A stretch of DNA of 64,000 bases, taken from NCBI GenBank assembly GCA_963662175.1, contig OY759219.1:30298908-30362907 (forward strand). The letters are read 5' to 3'. The DNA comes from Aradus depressus (Eukaryota; Arthropoda; Insecta; Hemiptera; Aradidae). The position numbers were made by a program, and so were the translations under genes. Numbering within the stretch: position 1 is the stretch's first letter; every line of letters begins with the position of its first letter. Under the pieces are notes generated by a model that had not been told where the DNA came from, made no database searches, and saw nothing but the letters and a program-made list of their open reading frames with translations. Positions 50,591 through 61,769 of the stretch are shown here, one piece after another.

Positions 50591-51320
50591 CACCAGAGGT
50601 ATACCTCAAGACTTCTTGGTGTCTTCTAGAAGGAATAATCGCTCAGGAGTCGGAATCTATTCCTCCTGGGACTTTTAGGTGAAAGAAATACCGTAAGGTG
50701 AACATGCTACGGTGTTTCAGAAGTCTTGGATGTACTGGGATGTGTACAAGAGGGTCAGGTTACTGATTTCATCAGTAATGACATCTTGAATAGCCAAGCA
50801 GCCTTAAATGCATTAACATCATTCGAAATAAACTCAAGGCTGGTCAGACTCTCTTAATGAAAGAGCACATGGAAAATAAATCCGAATCGTCTTGGTCTCA
50901 ACCGAGTGGTCAATAAGGATCACATACGCGCAATGCGAAACAATTCTGGAGGAATTCACATTGCAGAAAGAAAACTCATCTTGGCGTGAACGACTAGATA
51001 GTCAAAGAAGTTGATTCAAAGACTGGACAATAAACGAAGAACAAAACTCTTCTTGACCATCCCCGGAGGTCATTGAGAAAAGTGATCAGGTAACTAACAG
51101 GACATCAGTCAGTCTCTTTAAAAATGAGTCATGTTCCAGATCATTTCTGCAGAAGATGTAGGGGTTGAGGAAATCAGGCTACACATCCTGGATGAATGGT
51201 GAAGGTTATTGACATCTTTAATGGAGAATCTTCGATGAGGCGATCCTCGACAAAGCTTCGAAAGGTTCCTGCACTTCTTTAAAGAGATAGGACTGTATGT
51301 AGTTAACTGCAATCAATCCT
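50590..51320 (+). pseudogene. Non-LTR retrotransposon remnant: RNase H and C-terminal domain
   Basis: In shifting plus-strand frames: SRRNNRSGVGIYSS near 50625 (start of RNase H), NSQAALNALTSFEINSRLV near 50785-50850 (the DSQAAL motif, with D changed to N), LTGHQSVS ... HFCRRCRG near 51085-51160 (C-x2-C knuckle), VEEIRLHILDEW and FLHFFKEIGLYV near 51165-51300 (end of ORF2). Several frameshifts and stops; the catalytic D change alone would inactivate the RNase H. Followed directly by a family B copy. Confidence 0.75.
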
Positions 51321-51334
51321 GGAGTACATTGACA

Positions 51335-51745
51335 CCAAATTTTCTTATATATATATAAGGACGACATCTGTTAATTTTTAGCGCAATCAGCCGAAAGGGA
51401 GGGGATGATAAGAGGGAGTCTCAGCTGAAAAATACCAATAACTGCCGATGTAATGAATGTATTGACATGAAATTTTATATTTTAATTCGAAACCCTATAA
51501 GGATGGCATTTATTAATTTTCCGCGAAATCGGTCAAAGGGAGGGGGGAATCGACTCAAATACTCTAATAACGGCCGATATAATGGATATATATATATATA
51601 TCGATACAACATTTAGTATGATTATTCTGAAGCCACTATGTATATCAAGTATTGAGTTATAGCCCAAATTGATATGGAGGGAGAGCGAAAATATAATTGA
51701 TTAATTCATGCTGGGGAAGTACATAGCCGGTGATTATTATATCTG
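51335..51745 (+). repeat. Family B, two modules and tail
   Basis: AAGGACGACATCTGTTAATT, GATGTAATGAATGTATTGACATG, GGATATATATATATATCGATAC, GGAGGGAGAGCGAAAATATAA, CATGCTGGGGAAGTACATAGCC. Confidence 0.7.
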
Positions 51746-52240
51746 TTGAATAATAATAATAATAATAATGAAATGTAAATACTTACAGTAATAACGTCAC
51801 ATCCCTCGTAGATAAAAACACAATTATAACAACCCTTATGCATATATTTTAATTATCGCTAAGTGACACGAGACTTTAAAACATTTTAACTGGCCTATCT
51901 CGGTTCACACCTTCCGCCCTATTCATTTTTTTTAAACCAATTTTTTTTGCATTTTTCCCCCAATTTTTTTTTTTTTATTCAATTAATTCTTTTTGCAGGG
52001 TTGGCTATCGACGGGGAGAAGGGGGGGTTTAATCACAGAGGTTGGATGAGAGGGGGGAGAATTGGTTAATCCCCCCCCCCCCCCTCCCACCCTCTTATTC
52101 AATTACAATCGCCCTCTCGTTAAGAACTCCATTATATATGTATTAAGAGATAATACCCCTTCGTTGTCTATGATAGGCAATTTATAATTGTGAATTTTAA
52201 AAATGTTTATATTAAATAAAATATGTCGGTGAATCACCCG
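51746..52240. other. Unassigned stretch with C-tract
   Basis: (AAT)n at 51758, 14 C at 52071-52084, otherwise AT-rich without a gene. Confidence 0.45.
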
Positions 52241-52475
52241 TTATACTTCCGGTTGGTCTGAGACACAATATTTGACTTCCATATTGGCTTCTGAATCTTC
52301 ATAATGTTAAATTTTATGTCGATGGATTAATTACATGGGCAGTTATTGACATTTTTGAGTTGAGCCAGATTTTAATGCATATAAGGAGATACAGATCAGT
52401 TTTTTTTTTGTATCTGGAGAGAAAAATATGGAAATTCATTGAGAATTTGGCATTGAATTTCTGTCCGATTACATA
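52240..52475 (-). repeat. Family B copy, left part
   Basis: GAATCACCCGTTATACTTCC, TTGGTCTGAGACACAATATTTG, TATGTCGATGGATTAATTACATGG; it continues after the mariner insertion (53143-53310: TAACTCCCCATATATTTCG). Confidence 0.65.
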
Positions 52476-53140
52476 CGAGGGGTAATCAAAAAATTCCAGG
52501 ACTGATTTTTTAAACATTTATTTAAAAAAAATTTACAAGTTTTTGGACACCGTCACTTGAGTGAAATCTCTGCTCTTTTAAGGGTCTCTTGAGTTTCGGA
52601 AACAGGAGAAAGTCTGCAGGGGCCAGGTCTGGTGAGTAATGTTGCTGAAGGATAACGGCCATGGGCGTTTTTGTGCAATAATCGCGAATGAGCAACGCAG
52701 AATGAACAGGCGCGTTGTCATGGTGCAGCATCCACTCCCCACTTCGCCAGAGCTCAGGTCTCTTCCTCCTCACAGCCTCTGGCAAATATCTCAGGGTTTC
52801 AAGGTAACGAAAAAGAATAACTGTCTCACCTTGTGGAAGAAATTTGTAACATCCTTCCAGTCGAAGAAAACAGCGAGCATGAACAACTTCACACAAAACT
52901 TGTCACAAATGCGTTTTTTTTTTTTTTGATTGATTTGACAAAAAGATCCCAAAATAGCCAAACACGAAAAACTTGTTTCTCGAAAACGTCTGTTACTTCG
53001 CAATTAAGTAGGTTGTAAAGAATCTACAAAACCAGCTGAGCTCAAGTTGATTCAAAACTAATGCTGCCAACCGTACCCGCTTTGCGACGCTCCGTTGGCG
53101 CGCAATCCAAAAAGTCTTGGAACTTTTTGATCACCCCTCG
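52476..53140 (-). mobile_element. mariner element, internally deleted (665 bp)
   Basis: Terminal inverted repeats CGAGGGGTAATCAAAAAATT (left) and CGAGGGGTGATCAAAAAGTT (right, reverse complement) with TA duplications at 52474-52475 and 53141-53142. Full mariner elements are about 1.3 kb, so about half is missing. On the minus strand the transposase C-terminal part remains (see the coding entry). It lies within a family B copy, splitting its conserved CCGATTACATAACT sequence. Confidence 0.95.
52522..52985 (-). pseudogene. mariner transposase C-terminal half (D,D34D)
   Basis: The frame 52896-52522 contains PELWRSGEWMLHHDNAPVHS (second catalytic D in HHDN) and SPDLAPADFLLFPKLK (third D in PAD), with 34 residues between the two D, as in true mariner D,D34D transposases. 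The first D (LFMLAVFFDWK) lies upstream in another frame, near 52880-52860, so a frameshift separates it. The N-terminal DNA-binding domain and much of the protein are absent. Inactive. Confidence 0.93.
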
Positions 53141-53142
53141 TA

Positions 53143-53380
53143 ACTCCCCATATATTTCGTATTATAGCATTTTGAACTATTCCGTAACTAACTAATTGTT
53201 CACTCTTTTTTTTTCTTCGCCTTTAGCTGAAAATAAATATATGACTTCATCAATACATTGATTACATGGCCATTATACAGTTATTGGAGATCTTCTTGTA
53301 TTGAGAGTTTTGTTATCACGTCAGGTAGCGCGACTTTAACGATTCATCCGAATGATGGCGTGCTCGTGATCTGTAAACTA
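53143..53380 (-). repeat. Family B right part and SINE-1 scrap
   Basis: TAACTCCCCATATATTTCGTA resumes family B after the mariner; TTCGCCTTTAGCTGAAAATAA and ATTGATTACATGGCC follow. At 53312-53375 a diverged SINE-1 body (ATCCGAATGATGGCGTGCTC, minus strand) is embedded. Confidence 0.55.
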
Positions 53381-53689
53381 AAAACCTATATTTCCAAAGC
53401 AACACCCATTTAGCTGCATTTCACTTATTTTCTAAACAATAATAATTGTAATTGTAAGTAAAAAAGGAGTTTACAAAATAAGTGAAATGTTTTTCAATTA
53501 TACTGGTTAGAATAGAAATTGTAGTGAGAAAACCGCTTCAAGCTTAAGAAAGTAACTATTCCTATTTCTAAGACGGAAAAGAGAAAAAAAAATAGTTAAT
53601 TTTCATTATAGAAACAAATTACTATGCATTGCTCATATTATTTTTTCTTGGTTCCCCATTATTGCTCCATTAACTCCAAACCATGAAAA

Positions 53690-53820
53690 ACATTTTTTTT
53701 TTGTATTTTTTATTTAAATTAATTATTTTTTCTTTATTTTTTTTTAATAAGTCATATTTCATTGAAGAAACAACTTAATTACTTGTTGGAGCGAGGCTAC
53801 TGAAAGACTTCATTCTTTTG
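53690..53820. repeat. Direct repeat, first copy (partner at 54765)
   Basis: TTTAATAAGTCATATTTCATTG followed by AGAAACAACTTAATTACTTG and a CTACTGAAAGACTTC end are repeated almost identically at 54765-54897, 1.07 kb downstream. The second copy has an extra AGAAATGATTACTTG duplication. 53381-53690 is unassigned. Confidence 0.8.
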
Positions 53821-53834
53821 AAAGACAATTTTTG

Positions 53835-54510
53835 TGTGTGAACACGATAATTCCCGATAGAATGAATGTATCTACACACAATTCTCTGCTGTTTGGGTAA
53901 AGGGGTATATGTCAATTTTTTGTGAAAATGGGTAACACCTATCTAAAGCAAGTTATGACTCTGATCTCTATGTTGGGGTAAAGAGAAATAAGTCAGAATC
54001 TTATGACATCATTGAAAAAAAAGGAAGTGAAAAGGGGGACAACTGAGAAACTTGGGAGTTCTCTGAAAACTGAAAACAGAAAAACTGACATAACCCCTTT
54101 ACTCCAACACCACAGAATTTTATATGTGTGATCAGAACCCCAAAAGGACAGGACCTGTCGATTTTGAGCGAAATCTCTCCCCCCCGAAGGGGAGGGAGGA
54201 AGTAGAGGAGAGTTGGAACTAAAAAAATTTAATAAATGTAATGGATGTATTAACATGAAATTTCATATGTGAATTCAAAACCCCGGCTCAATTCAAAAAA
54301 CCCATTAACTGCCGATGTAATGATTGTATCTACTTGAAGTTTTATATTAAAAGTCAAATACCAATGAGGACATTACCTGTCAAATTTCAGCGATATCAGC
54401 TGAAGGGAAGGGAGGGTTTAGGGATGGGCGCAAATGGTCGACTGGTTTTGGAGGGGGAGCGAAAAGTCAATTCGTTAATTTGTTCTGGGGAAATTATTTC
54501 TGTGTAAACA
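53835..54510 (+). repeat. Family B modules and tail
   Basis: ACACGATAATTCCCGATAG, then several modules (GTAATGGATGTATTAACATG; GTAATGATTGTATCTACTTG), GGTCGACTGGTTTTGGAGGG and tail TTGTTCTGGGGAAATTA. Confidence 0.7.
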
Positions 54511-54584
54511 AATTTAATTTAATTTTGACATAATATCATTTAATGCCTACTTTAAAAAATGAAAATGTCGTTAGAAAAAAATGT

Positions 54585-54738
54585 GTTTAATCCTTCCATC
54601 GGAGCGTTATAAACGGGAAGTCGGAGCGTTACAACGAACATTCATTGGAACATTTTCCCACTGGGAACGGGGCCCAAGGAAAATAGCGTATGTCCGAGAA
54701 ATCGTTATAAAAGGGAGCGTTATAACGAAGTTTTACTG
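54585..54738. mobile_element. pogo-like half element with iterated GCGTTATAAC motif
   Basis: Ends GTTATAACGAAGTTTTACTG followed by TA (54739-54740). GAGCGTTATAAAC, GAGCGTTACAACG, ATCGTTATAAAAG and GAGCGTTATAACG occur within 140 bp. The left end was not found. Confidence 0.55.
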
Positions 54739-54764
54739 TATATATCCATTGGCCAGATCACATA

Positions 54765-55185
54765 TTTTTATTTAAATTAATTATTTTTTCCTTATTTTTT
54801 TTAATAAGTCATATTTCATTGAAGAAACAACTTAATTACTTAGAAATGATTACTTGTTGGAGAGAGAGCGAGATGAGCTACTGAAAGACTTCCTTCTTCA
54901 GCACACAATCTTCCGTTTTCCTTCGTTCATTTCTTTTATTGTTGATTTCTTGGAGTTTCTTCAGTTATTGAAGAGAACTGAAGAAAACCTCACTTCCAAC
55001 GTATTGTCCAGACGAGGAGAAAAGGTTTTTCAATTATTTTTCTTTGATGAAAATGTTTTTAATATCAATGAGTGATTCCTTCGACTGTTCCACCCGGTGA
55101 AGCTTTACGCCCTATTTTTGTAAGCTTGGTAAATATTCTCAGCTAAATCTGCCGAAGGGAAGGATGAAGGATGTACCCATAATTT
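54765..55185. other. Direct repeat, second copy, then unassigned DNA
   Basis: 54765-54897 is the partner of 53690-53820. A 73-codon plus-strand frame at 54854-55075 (TIFRFPSFISFIVDFLEFLQ) starts inside the repeat and is not recognised. Confidence 0.6.
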
Positions 55186-56085
55186 TGTTACTTCTCCCGG
55201 TGTACGAAGTATAGGGGAAGTTATGTAATCGGTTAAAAATTCGATGCCGAGTTTTCAGCGGAATTTCATTTTTTCCGACCTCCGGTTTCAACTATGAAAA
55301 AAAAATGTCTGTCTGTGAAGACGATAGCTCCCGATAGAATGAATGTATCGACAAGCAATTTTCTATGTGAATCCAGTGAACTCTCTAACGATGCCACCTA
55401 CTTGACATACCAGCGGAATCTGACAAAGGGAAGGAGGCTTGAAAAACCTGAATAACTGCTGATGTAACGAACGTATCGACATGAAATTTCCTATTAGAAA
55501 AACCCAATGAAGACATAACCTATCATATTTTAGCGATATCGGATGAAGGGAAGTCTAGCGATGCCACCTACTTGACATATCAGCGGAATCGGACAAAGGG
55601 AAGGAGGCTTGAAATACCTGAATAACTGCTGATGTAACGAACGTATCGACATGAAATTTCATATTGGAAAAACCCAATGAGGACATAACCTATCAAATTT
55701 CAGCGATATCGGATGAAGGAAAGTCTAGCGATGCCACCTACTTGACATATCAGCGGAATCGGACAAAGGGAAGGAGGCCTGAAAAACCTGGATAAGTGAT
55801 GATGTAACGAACGTATCGACGTGAAATTTCATTTTTGAAAAACCCAATGAGGACATAACCTATCAAATTTTAGCGATATTGGCTGAAGGGAAGTTAGGTT
55901 CAGGGGAGGAGGCTCAATTCAAAAAACCCAATAACTGCCGATGTAAATGCATTTATCGATATGAAATTTAGTATGAGGATTTAAGAGCCTGCATATAAGA
56001 CTTATTAGCGCAAATTTTCGACTGTTAATTGATCAATTCGTTCTGTGGAAGTACATAGGCAGTGGATTCGCCGATGATTTTTTTT
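55185..56085 (+). repeat. Family B, complete copy with a ~173-bp triplicated module
   Basis: Head TTACTTCTCCCGGTGTACGAAG, AACTCAACA-type start, modules, and tail GTTCTGTGGAAGTACATAGGC. Within it a ~173-bp unit (GATGCCACCTACTTGACATA ... GGATGAAGGGAAGTCTAGC) begins at about 55389, 55560 and 55733, with the three copies differing at few sites. Confidence 0.85.
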
Positions 56086-56368
56086 ATCAACCCAACACTT
56101 TCATTTCACCTTTAGTTATAGTGTTGAAAACGTGTTTTTTTATTCTGGTCAGGTGTGTGGTGTCTTCTCACCGGGGGATGTCTGGGGGCCCCATCCTATA
56201 AATTTCGAGGCGATCTTGACAAGAATTGAGCCCTGAGTTTTGGGGTGCCATGCCTCCTGTTGCGCTCTGTACCCATATATCCATACCAAATATCCTGATA
56301 TCCCTCTGTCCCATCCTACAAATCATAGCTCATCTACATACACTCACTCCGCTCCTACAGTTTTGTTA
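56086..56368. repeat. Repeat X, first copy
   Basis: GTGTTTTTTTATTCTGGTCAGGTGTG..., GGGGGCCCCATCC, TTGACAAGAATTGAGCCC, CATGCCTCCTGTTG and CTCATCTACATACACTC recur in the same order at 57190-57480. With the preceding family B copy it forms a duplicated block. Confidence 0.82.
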
Positions 56369-56369
56369 C

Positions 56370-57180
56370 TTTCCCAGTTATCCATAGGTACAGAGGAAGT
56401 TATGTAATCGCTGATGAATTCGAAATTTTTTTCAACAGAATTTAATTTTTTTCGAATCCTTCATTCAAAAAATTAATAAACAATTGTCCTACCTTGCTGT
56501 GTGTCTGTGATGACAATAACTCCTGATAGAATGAATGCATCGACTCCGAATTCTATATTTAAACTCAAATCCCCATAAGGACGACAACTCTAAATTTTCC
56601 GCGTAATCGGCCGAAGAGAAAAAGAGAATCAGAGGGTGGTGGCTCAACACAAAAACCCTAATAACAGTCAAAGTAATGAATGTATCGAAACGAAATTATA
56701 TATGCTTATCCAGAATCCCATAAGGAAGATTCCTGTAGATTTTCAGCTATATAGGCCAAAGGGAAGAGGGGGTTCAGAGGGTGGCCCAACACAAAAACCC
56801 TAATAACAGTCAAAGTAATGAATGTATCGAAACGAAATTATATATGTTTATCCAGAATCCCATAAAGAAGATTCCTGTAGATTTTCAGCTATATAGGCCA
56901 AAGGGAAGAGGGGGTTCAGAGGGTGGCCCAACACAAAAACCCTAATAACAGTCAAAGTAATGGATGTATAGAAACGAAATTTTATGTTTATCCAGAACCC
57001 CATAAGGAAGATTTCTGTAGATTTTCAGCTATATAGGCGAAAGGAAAGGGGGGGATCAGAGGGGGGGCTCAACACAAAAAACCCTAATAAGTGCCGATGT
57101 ATGAATCGAGGATTTAAAAGCCTCTGCATACTTCAACTATAGATAATAACGGTCAATTAGTGTTAGAGGAGACTGATTAA
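56370..57180 (+). repeat. Family B copy with a ~138-bp tandem module
   Basis: Head TTACTTTCCCAGTTATCC; then a ~138-bp unit (CCCTAATAACAGTCAAAGTAATG ... AGAGGGTGG) repeated at about 56656, 56800 and 56939. The units are nearly identical, so amplification is recent. Ends in degenerate tail sequence. Confidence 0.85.
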
Positions 57181-57189
57181 CGTTATATT

Positions 57190-57480
57190 CATTTTTTTAT
57201 CAGACAACACGTTTGTCACTTACAGTTTCTTCACGTTTTTTTTTTTTTCCAGTCAGGTGTGTTGTCTTCTCACATGAAGATCTCTAGGGCCCGCATGCTA
57301 TAAATTTCTAGTTGATCTTGACAAGAATTGGGCCCCCTCCCCGTACTATTTGTTTTGGGGTGTCATGCCTCCTGTTGGAACAAGGACTGTACACATATAT
57401 CCATTCCAAATACCCTGCTATCCCTTCTGTCCCGTCCTACAAATCATAAGCTCATCTACATACACTCCTCCCATACATTT
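57190..57480. repeat. Repeat X, second copy
   Basis: CCAGTCAGGTGTGTTGTCTTC, AGATCTCTAGGGCCC, TTGACAAGAATTGGGCCCC, CATGCCTCCTGTTGG, CTCATCTACATACACTCC. Clear homologue of 56086-56368. The plus-strand frame at 57328-57564 falls partly in the repeat and is not supported as a gene. Confidence 0.82.
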
Positions 57481-58489
57481 GATCACTTTTATTGTTTTTA
57501 TGTGATCCCTATAGTGTTTTCATTCAAATTCATGTTAATTTTGGGTTCCATTTGTTTTCCGTAAGATGAAGAGAGAACCAGACAAGTCCTGTGTCCTTAC
57601 AGGTCTGTCCTAGCTAGATCCTTGATCACAATCTTTAAAATGGGGAAAATATTTATGAAGTATTCATTAAACACAATTTATTTATTTTGCCTCACATAAT
57701 TTTATTTTATTTTTGTCTTCTTTTGTTCATATTACTTCCCCAGCTACACGAAGTATAAGAAAAGTTATGTAGTGGTCAGACATTCGTTGTTGACCCCCCC
57801 CCCCCCCCCCCCCCCTAATTACAAAAAATCGGTCAAATGCAAACTATACTTGCACAATTTGTGTTCCGTACCATAAGCCCCCCAGTTATAAGGAAATAAA
57901 CAATTCATCGCCCTGGAATTTTTCAGTCTAAATAATTTTGGCTCAATCTACACCTATTCTCAATGTTCAATTTTTAAGCGTTTTTCCCGAAAAATGTTTA
58001 AAAAGATGCATAAAAAAATACATCATATATATTGTTGAATTCGTGCTTCAATAAGTTTTCATTTGACACCCTACACGATGGCCTTGAAAAATTTGTCTTT
58101 TTCCATTTTTTCCCAATTTACCCCCTGAGACAGTTTTTGTCCAATGTAGCACTAATTTTTTTATTTCTTTGTACGACATACTGATACTATATTTCATTGT
58201 TTTCTTTTCTTTACTCTACATGTATTTATTCTTAGGGGACCTCGGTCCCAGAATAATAAAATTTCTTTTCATTTCATTTCAATTAATAATTTTTTTTGTT
58301 TCAGGTACGTAAGAAAAGGAGCTTGAAAATTGTATTTGTTTGTAAGTAAATAAGTAAGATGTACAGAAAATATCATCATTATTACTATTGATTTATATAT
58401 TTTTAAAACTCCTGATACATATTTAGAGTGCTTAATAATAAGAAATCATTTTAGTTTTTGTAAAATGTAGTTAGTTATTTAGAGAGGAC
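57481..58489. other. Mostly unassigned; family B head and a LINE tail scrap
   Basis: 57735-57815 is a family B head (TTACTTCCCCAGCTACACG) followed by 22 C. 58240-58290 has CTCGGTCCCAGAATAATAAAA and TTTCATTTCATTTCAATTAA, similar to the minus strand at 49500-49535, probably the end of one retroelement family. No gene seen. Confidence 0.5.
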
Positions 58490-58690
58490 CCAAAAACCTT
58501 AATAACTGTCGATGTAATGAATGTATCGACATAAAATTTCATATTTGAATTTAAAACACCATAAGGACGATACTAATAAATTTTCAGCGTGATCAGCTGA
58601 AGGGAAGGGCTGTTTCAGGGGAAAGCTCACTTCAAAAATAACTGCCGATGTTTGATGATTCACCGACGACTTTTTTCGCTTGCTTTGAAA
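58490..58690 (+). repeat. Family B module
   Basis: AACTGTCGATGTAATGAATG, TATCGACATAAAATTTCATA, AATTTTCAGCGTGATCAGC, tail scrap GATGATTCACCGACG. Confidence 0.68.
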
Positions 58691-58691
58691 C

Positions 58692-58757
58692 ATACTAACA
58701 CAATGAACAGAGAGTGTCACGACTGGGTGATTCCCATTGACATTTTGACATTGCCAT
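58692..58757 (+). repeat. Jockey-family 3' UTR scrap
   Basis: ACAATGAACAGAGAGTGTCACG, ACTGGGTGATTCCC and CATTTTGACATTGCCATTATC match the 3' UTR of the 16.9, 41.1 and 43.5-kb copies. Confidence 0.7.
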
Positions 58758-59240
58758 TATCGGGGAAGTTACGTATTCGGTCAAAAATTCGATGCTGAGT
58801 TTTCAAAGGAATTTCATGTTTTCCTATTTTGTGTGTTGTTTGGGAACACGATAACTCCCGATAGAATGAATGCATCGACACGAAATTTTATGTGTACCCA
58901 GGACACTCTAATGACATGTTTTTAAGCTAAATACAAAAAAGGGAAGGGGGGATTAGAGGGAAGGCTTAACATAAAAACTCTAATAACTGCCGATAGAATT
59001 AATGTATCTACACGAAATTTTATATCTGTGACCAAAATACTATAAGGACAACACCTATCGATTTTCAGGCAAATCGGCCAAAGGTGGTTTGAGGGGATTT
59101 GGCTCTATTCAAAAACCCGATTTAGGAGTCCCTATGTAAGTCGCCTGTCGAATATTAGCGCAAACGGTCGACTGGGGAATATTGCTCGTGATTTTTTCTC
59201 TTGCTTTGGAACCTACACTGTAAACAGCCGATTGTTCTAC
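58758..59240 (+). repeat. Family B, head to tail
   Basis: GGGGAAGTTACGTATTCGGTC, AACACGATAACTCCCGATAG, two modules, ATTAGCGCAAACGGTCGACTG and a short tail. The first ~20 bases of the head are missing. Confidence 0.72.
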
Positions 59241-60220
59241 ATTTTTTTTTTTCTGAAAGGGTTACGACAATATATGGGCGCCCATATCCTTATGCTGCAA
59301 GCTCCATAAACTATTCTCATGTCACCAGAGCGGGGGAGTTCCCATAATTTGTAGGGACAAATCCTCATTGAGCGAGCTCGGCAGCGCCGTGCGCTCATGG
59401 GGCCAACCTGGGTCACGAACTTCCAAGTCTTCTTATTAACATTGTCGGGGGTTTCACGTTTTGTTTATGGGGCATTTGTGAGTTTATATCATCTCACTTG
59501 GGAGCGAATCAATTCTAGGGGGGAGGAAGCCGAGCTTTAAAACTGAAATTTATAACGGTGAAGGTACTTCTCAACATTCACTATTTAATGATAACTAAAT
59601 AATTAATTGATACAGCATCTGTGTAAAAATTACAGTTAAACGAAATGGTTGATCATAATTTCATGTTAACCTCAAAAAAAACGGATAAACGAGGTTACTC
59701 CGTTTGTAAAATTCTTGCTAAATTAGAAGAAACCATGGATTTTCTCTAATTCCTAAATTCAAAACTGAACCTTTTCTACAATTGAAGAATAATTAGAATA
59801 TAATTAAAAAACGATGAAAATTAAATACACAGTGGCAAAAAGTTATGCACAATAATTAAAGTTCAGTAGAAAACATATTATTCACATTTACAGAGTAATA
59901 AATTTATAACACGGTTAAAAAAGTAAACGAATAGTAAAAAAAATAAACTCACGGTAAATAAATTAAATGCTAGTCCAGATCCATGCCTTCTCTACTTCTA
60001 AATCCTCTAAAAATACTGACAAGTTTGATATAAAACTTCTCTTGTTTCATTTTATTCCTAAAAAAAGTTTTAATTTCTAAGTCTTATATTCTTCTGCTTA
60101 CTCAAAATAAAAGAATAATTAAGAAATTAGAAATGATTGTGTAAATACCTATGAAGACTTTCTGATTTTTCTCAATTTCTTTTTAATTTTTGTGATAGAG
60201 AAAATAACCTTGTTATTACC
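59241..60220. other. Unassigned stretch
   Basis: 59260-59480 is more GC-rich (TCGGCAGCGCCGTGCGCTC) with a tRNA B-box-like GGGTCACGAAC but no convincing tRNA fold. 59560-60220 is AT-rich. No gene seen. Confidence 0.4.
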
Positions 60221-60600
60221 TCCCCAAGATGATACAAAGTATAGAGTATGTTATGTAATTCTTTAGAAATGTCATGTTTGTCGACACCCTGATTTCGAAA
60301 ATGAAAAAAAAAAAAATAATAACAATAATCTGTGTGACAGTGAACACGATAACTCCCGATAAAATGAAAATATCGACACGATTTTATATTTGTTTCCATA
60401 AACCTCTAAGGACGATATTTTTTTCCCTATTGATTTTTCCATTTAAATGTGCCATAGATCAGAGGAGGTTGCTCGACACAAAAACCCTAATATGCCGATT
60501 TTATGTATATGGATACAACATTTAATATGAAGATTCAGATGCCAACTATTGTTTTATTCTGGGGAAGTACATTTCCGGTGGTTTTCTTATGAACATTCGT
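60221..60600 (+). repeat. Family B copy
   Basis: TTACCTCCCCAAGATGATAC head, AACACGATAACTCCCGATAA, CGATACAACATTTAATATG-type module, tail TTCTGGGGAAGTACATTTCC. 60601-61300 is unassigned; AGATCTGATTACATTTTGGCC near 61210 resembles, in reverse, 9100-9120. Confidence 0.68.
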
Positions 60601-61303
60601 ATTTATGAATCCATGTAAAAAGTTTCGTATTCATTATTAATTTCGCTTTTGAAAACACTCTTAAAATATTTTGGGCGCGATTATCAACTCATTTTAAAAG
60701 GTGTGTTGGTCGTTTAAATTCTCGAAAAGTCTCGAAAGGGCTGGGTCCGCATTGGTAATACATTGCTTGAATGTCAAAACCTGAAATTTATTTTTATGTA
60801 ATAATTATTATGTAAGATTCTGGAGCAACTCCTAATAACTAGATGGCGAGAAAGCTGTTATCGTTTGTCACTTTGAGGTATTTGGGCCGGTTGTAACAGA
60901 CAGTTAAAAGAAAAAATTGACATTTAAATAAAGTAATTAAAAAAATGCAAAGCACACACCTTTTTTTTTTTTTTTTTCTGTAAACTAGAAATCTGATGTA
61001 ATTGTGGGAAAATCTGATGTTGCATAACGGACTATCCACAGTTTGGTGTCCTTATATTCTAAACTGAAAATTTTGTAATCATGCGAAAATGTGAGATCGA
61101 ATATTCAACAGAATTCATGTTTTAAGGTCTGAACGCAATGGTGTCTATATGTCGTTGGAATTTGTCAGCACTCTTTGGTTTGAAATGAAGTCACATCTGC
61201 TAACTTAGATCTGATTACATTTTGGCCAAAATCTAATGTAAATTGAGTTAATTTTACTTCGTGTCCTAATTACAATTTACAAAATACCGTATATATTTCT
61301 TTA

Positions 61304-61551
61304 CCCCGGAGGTAAAGGACACTTTCACGTCCATTTTCTTATGAGATGTAGTTGGCACCATGTTTGCAATGTAGATTTTTCACTCTATATAGTTGTATAA
61401 AGCACTATGTTCTATTACTATAAATATCGAAAATTGCATAAAGCAATTCTTATTATTAGTGTAGAAACCTGAAAATGAAGTTGAAAAAAATCAAAAAATT
61501 GTTTTACTGAAAAATTACATCTTTGTGACATAGTGTCCTGTACCTCCGGGG
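61304..61551. mobile_element. TA-flanked MITE (248 bp)
   Basis: Terminal inverted repeats CCCCGGAGGTAAAGGACAC (left) and CCCCGGAGGTACAGGACAC (right, reverse complement), one mismatch, flanked by TA at 61302-61303 and 61552-61553. The inside is AT-rich and non-coding. A Tc1/mariner-type transposase would be the natural mobiliser. Confidence 0.9.
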
Positions 61552-61769
61552 TACAGATTTATCTCCTAATCAAAAAACTTTTCAAATAAAAGTGGTAGAC
61601 AAAAAAAAATAATGCTTTATAGAATTAATCTGTGCTTAATGTCTTAACAAAGTATTGTAATCCTGCAAAAATCCGATTTATATTTGTTATAATTTTTCAT
61701 AGTTAATAGACGTATATAATTTATAAACTATCTTTTTTATTATTATTATTATTATTAGTTAACTATATC

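Noticed and set aside
59340..59480. GC-rich patch as a tRNA-derived SINE
   Set aside because: Only a B-box-like sequence is present; no A box at the proper distance and no tail.
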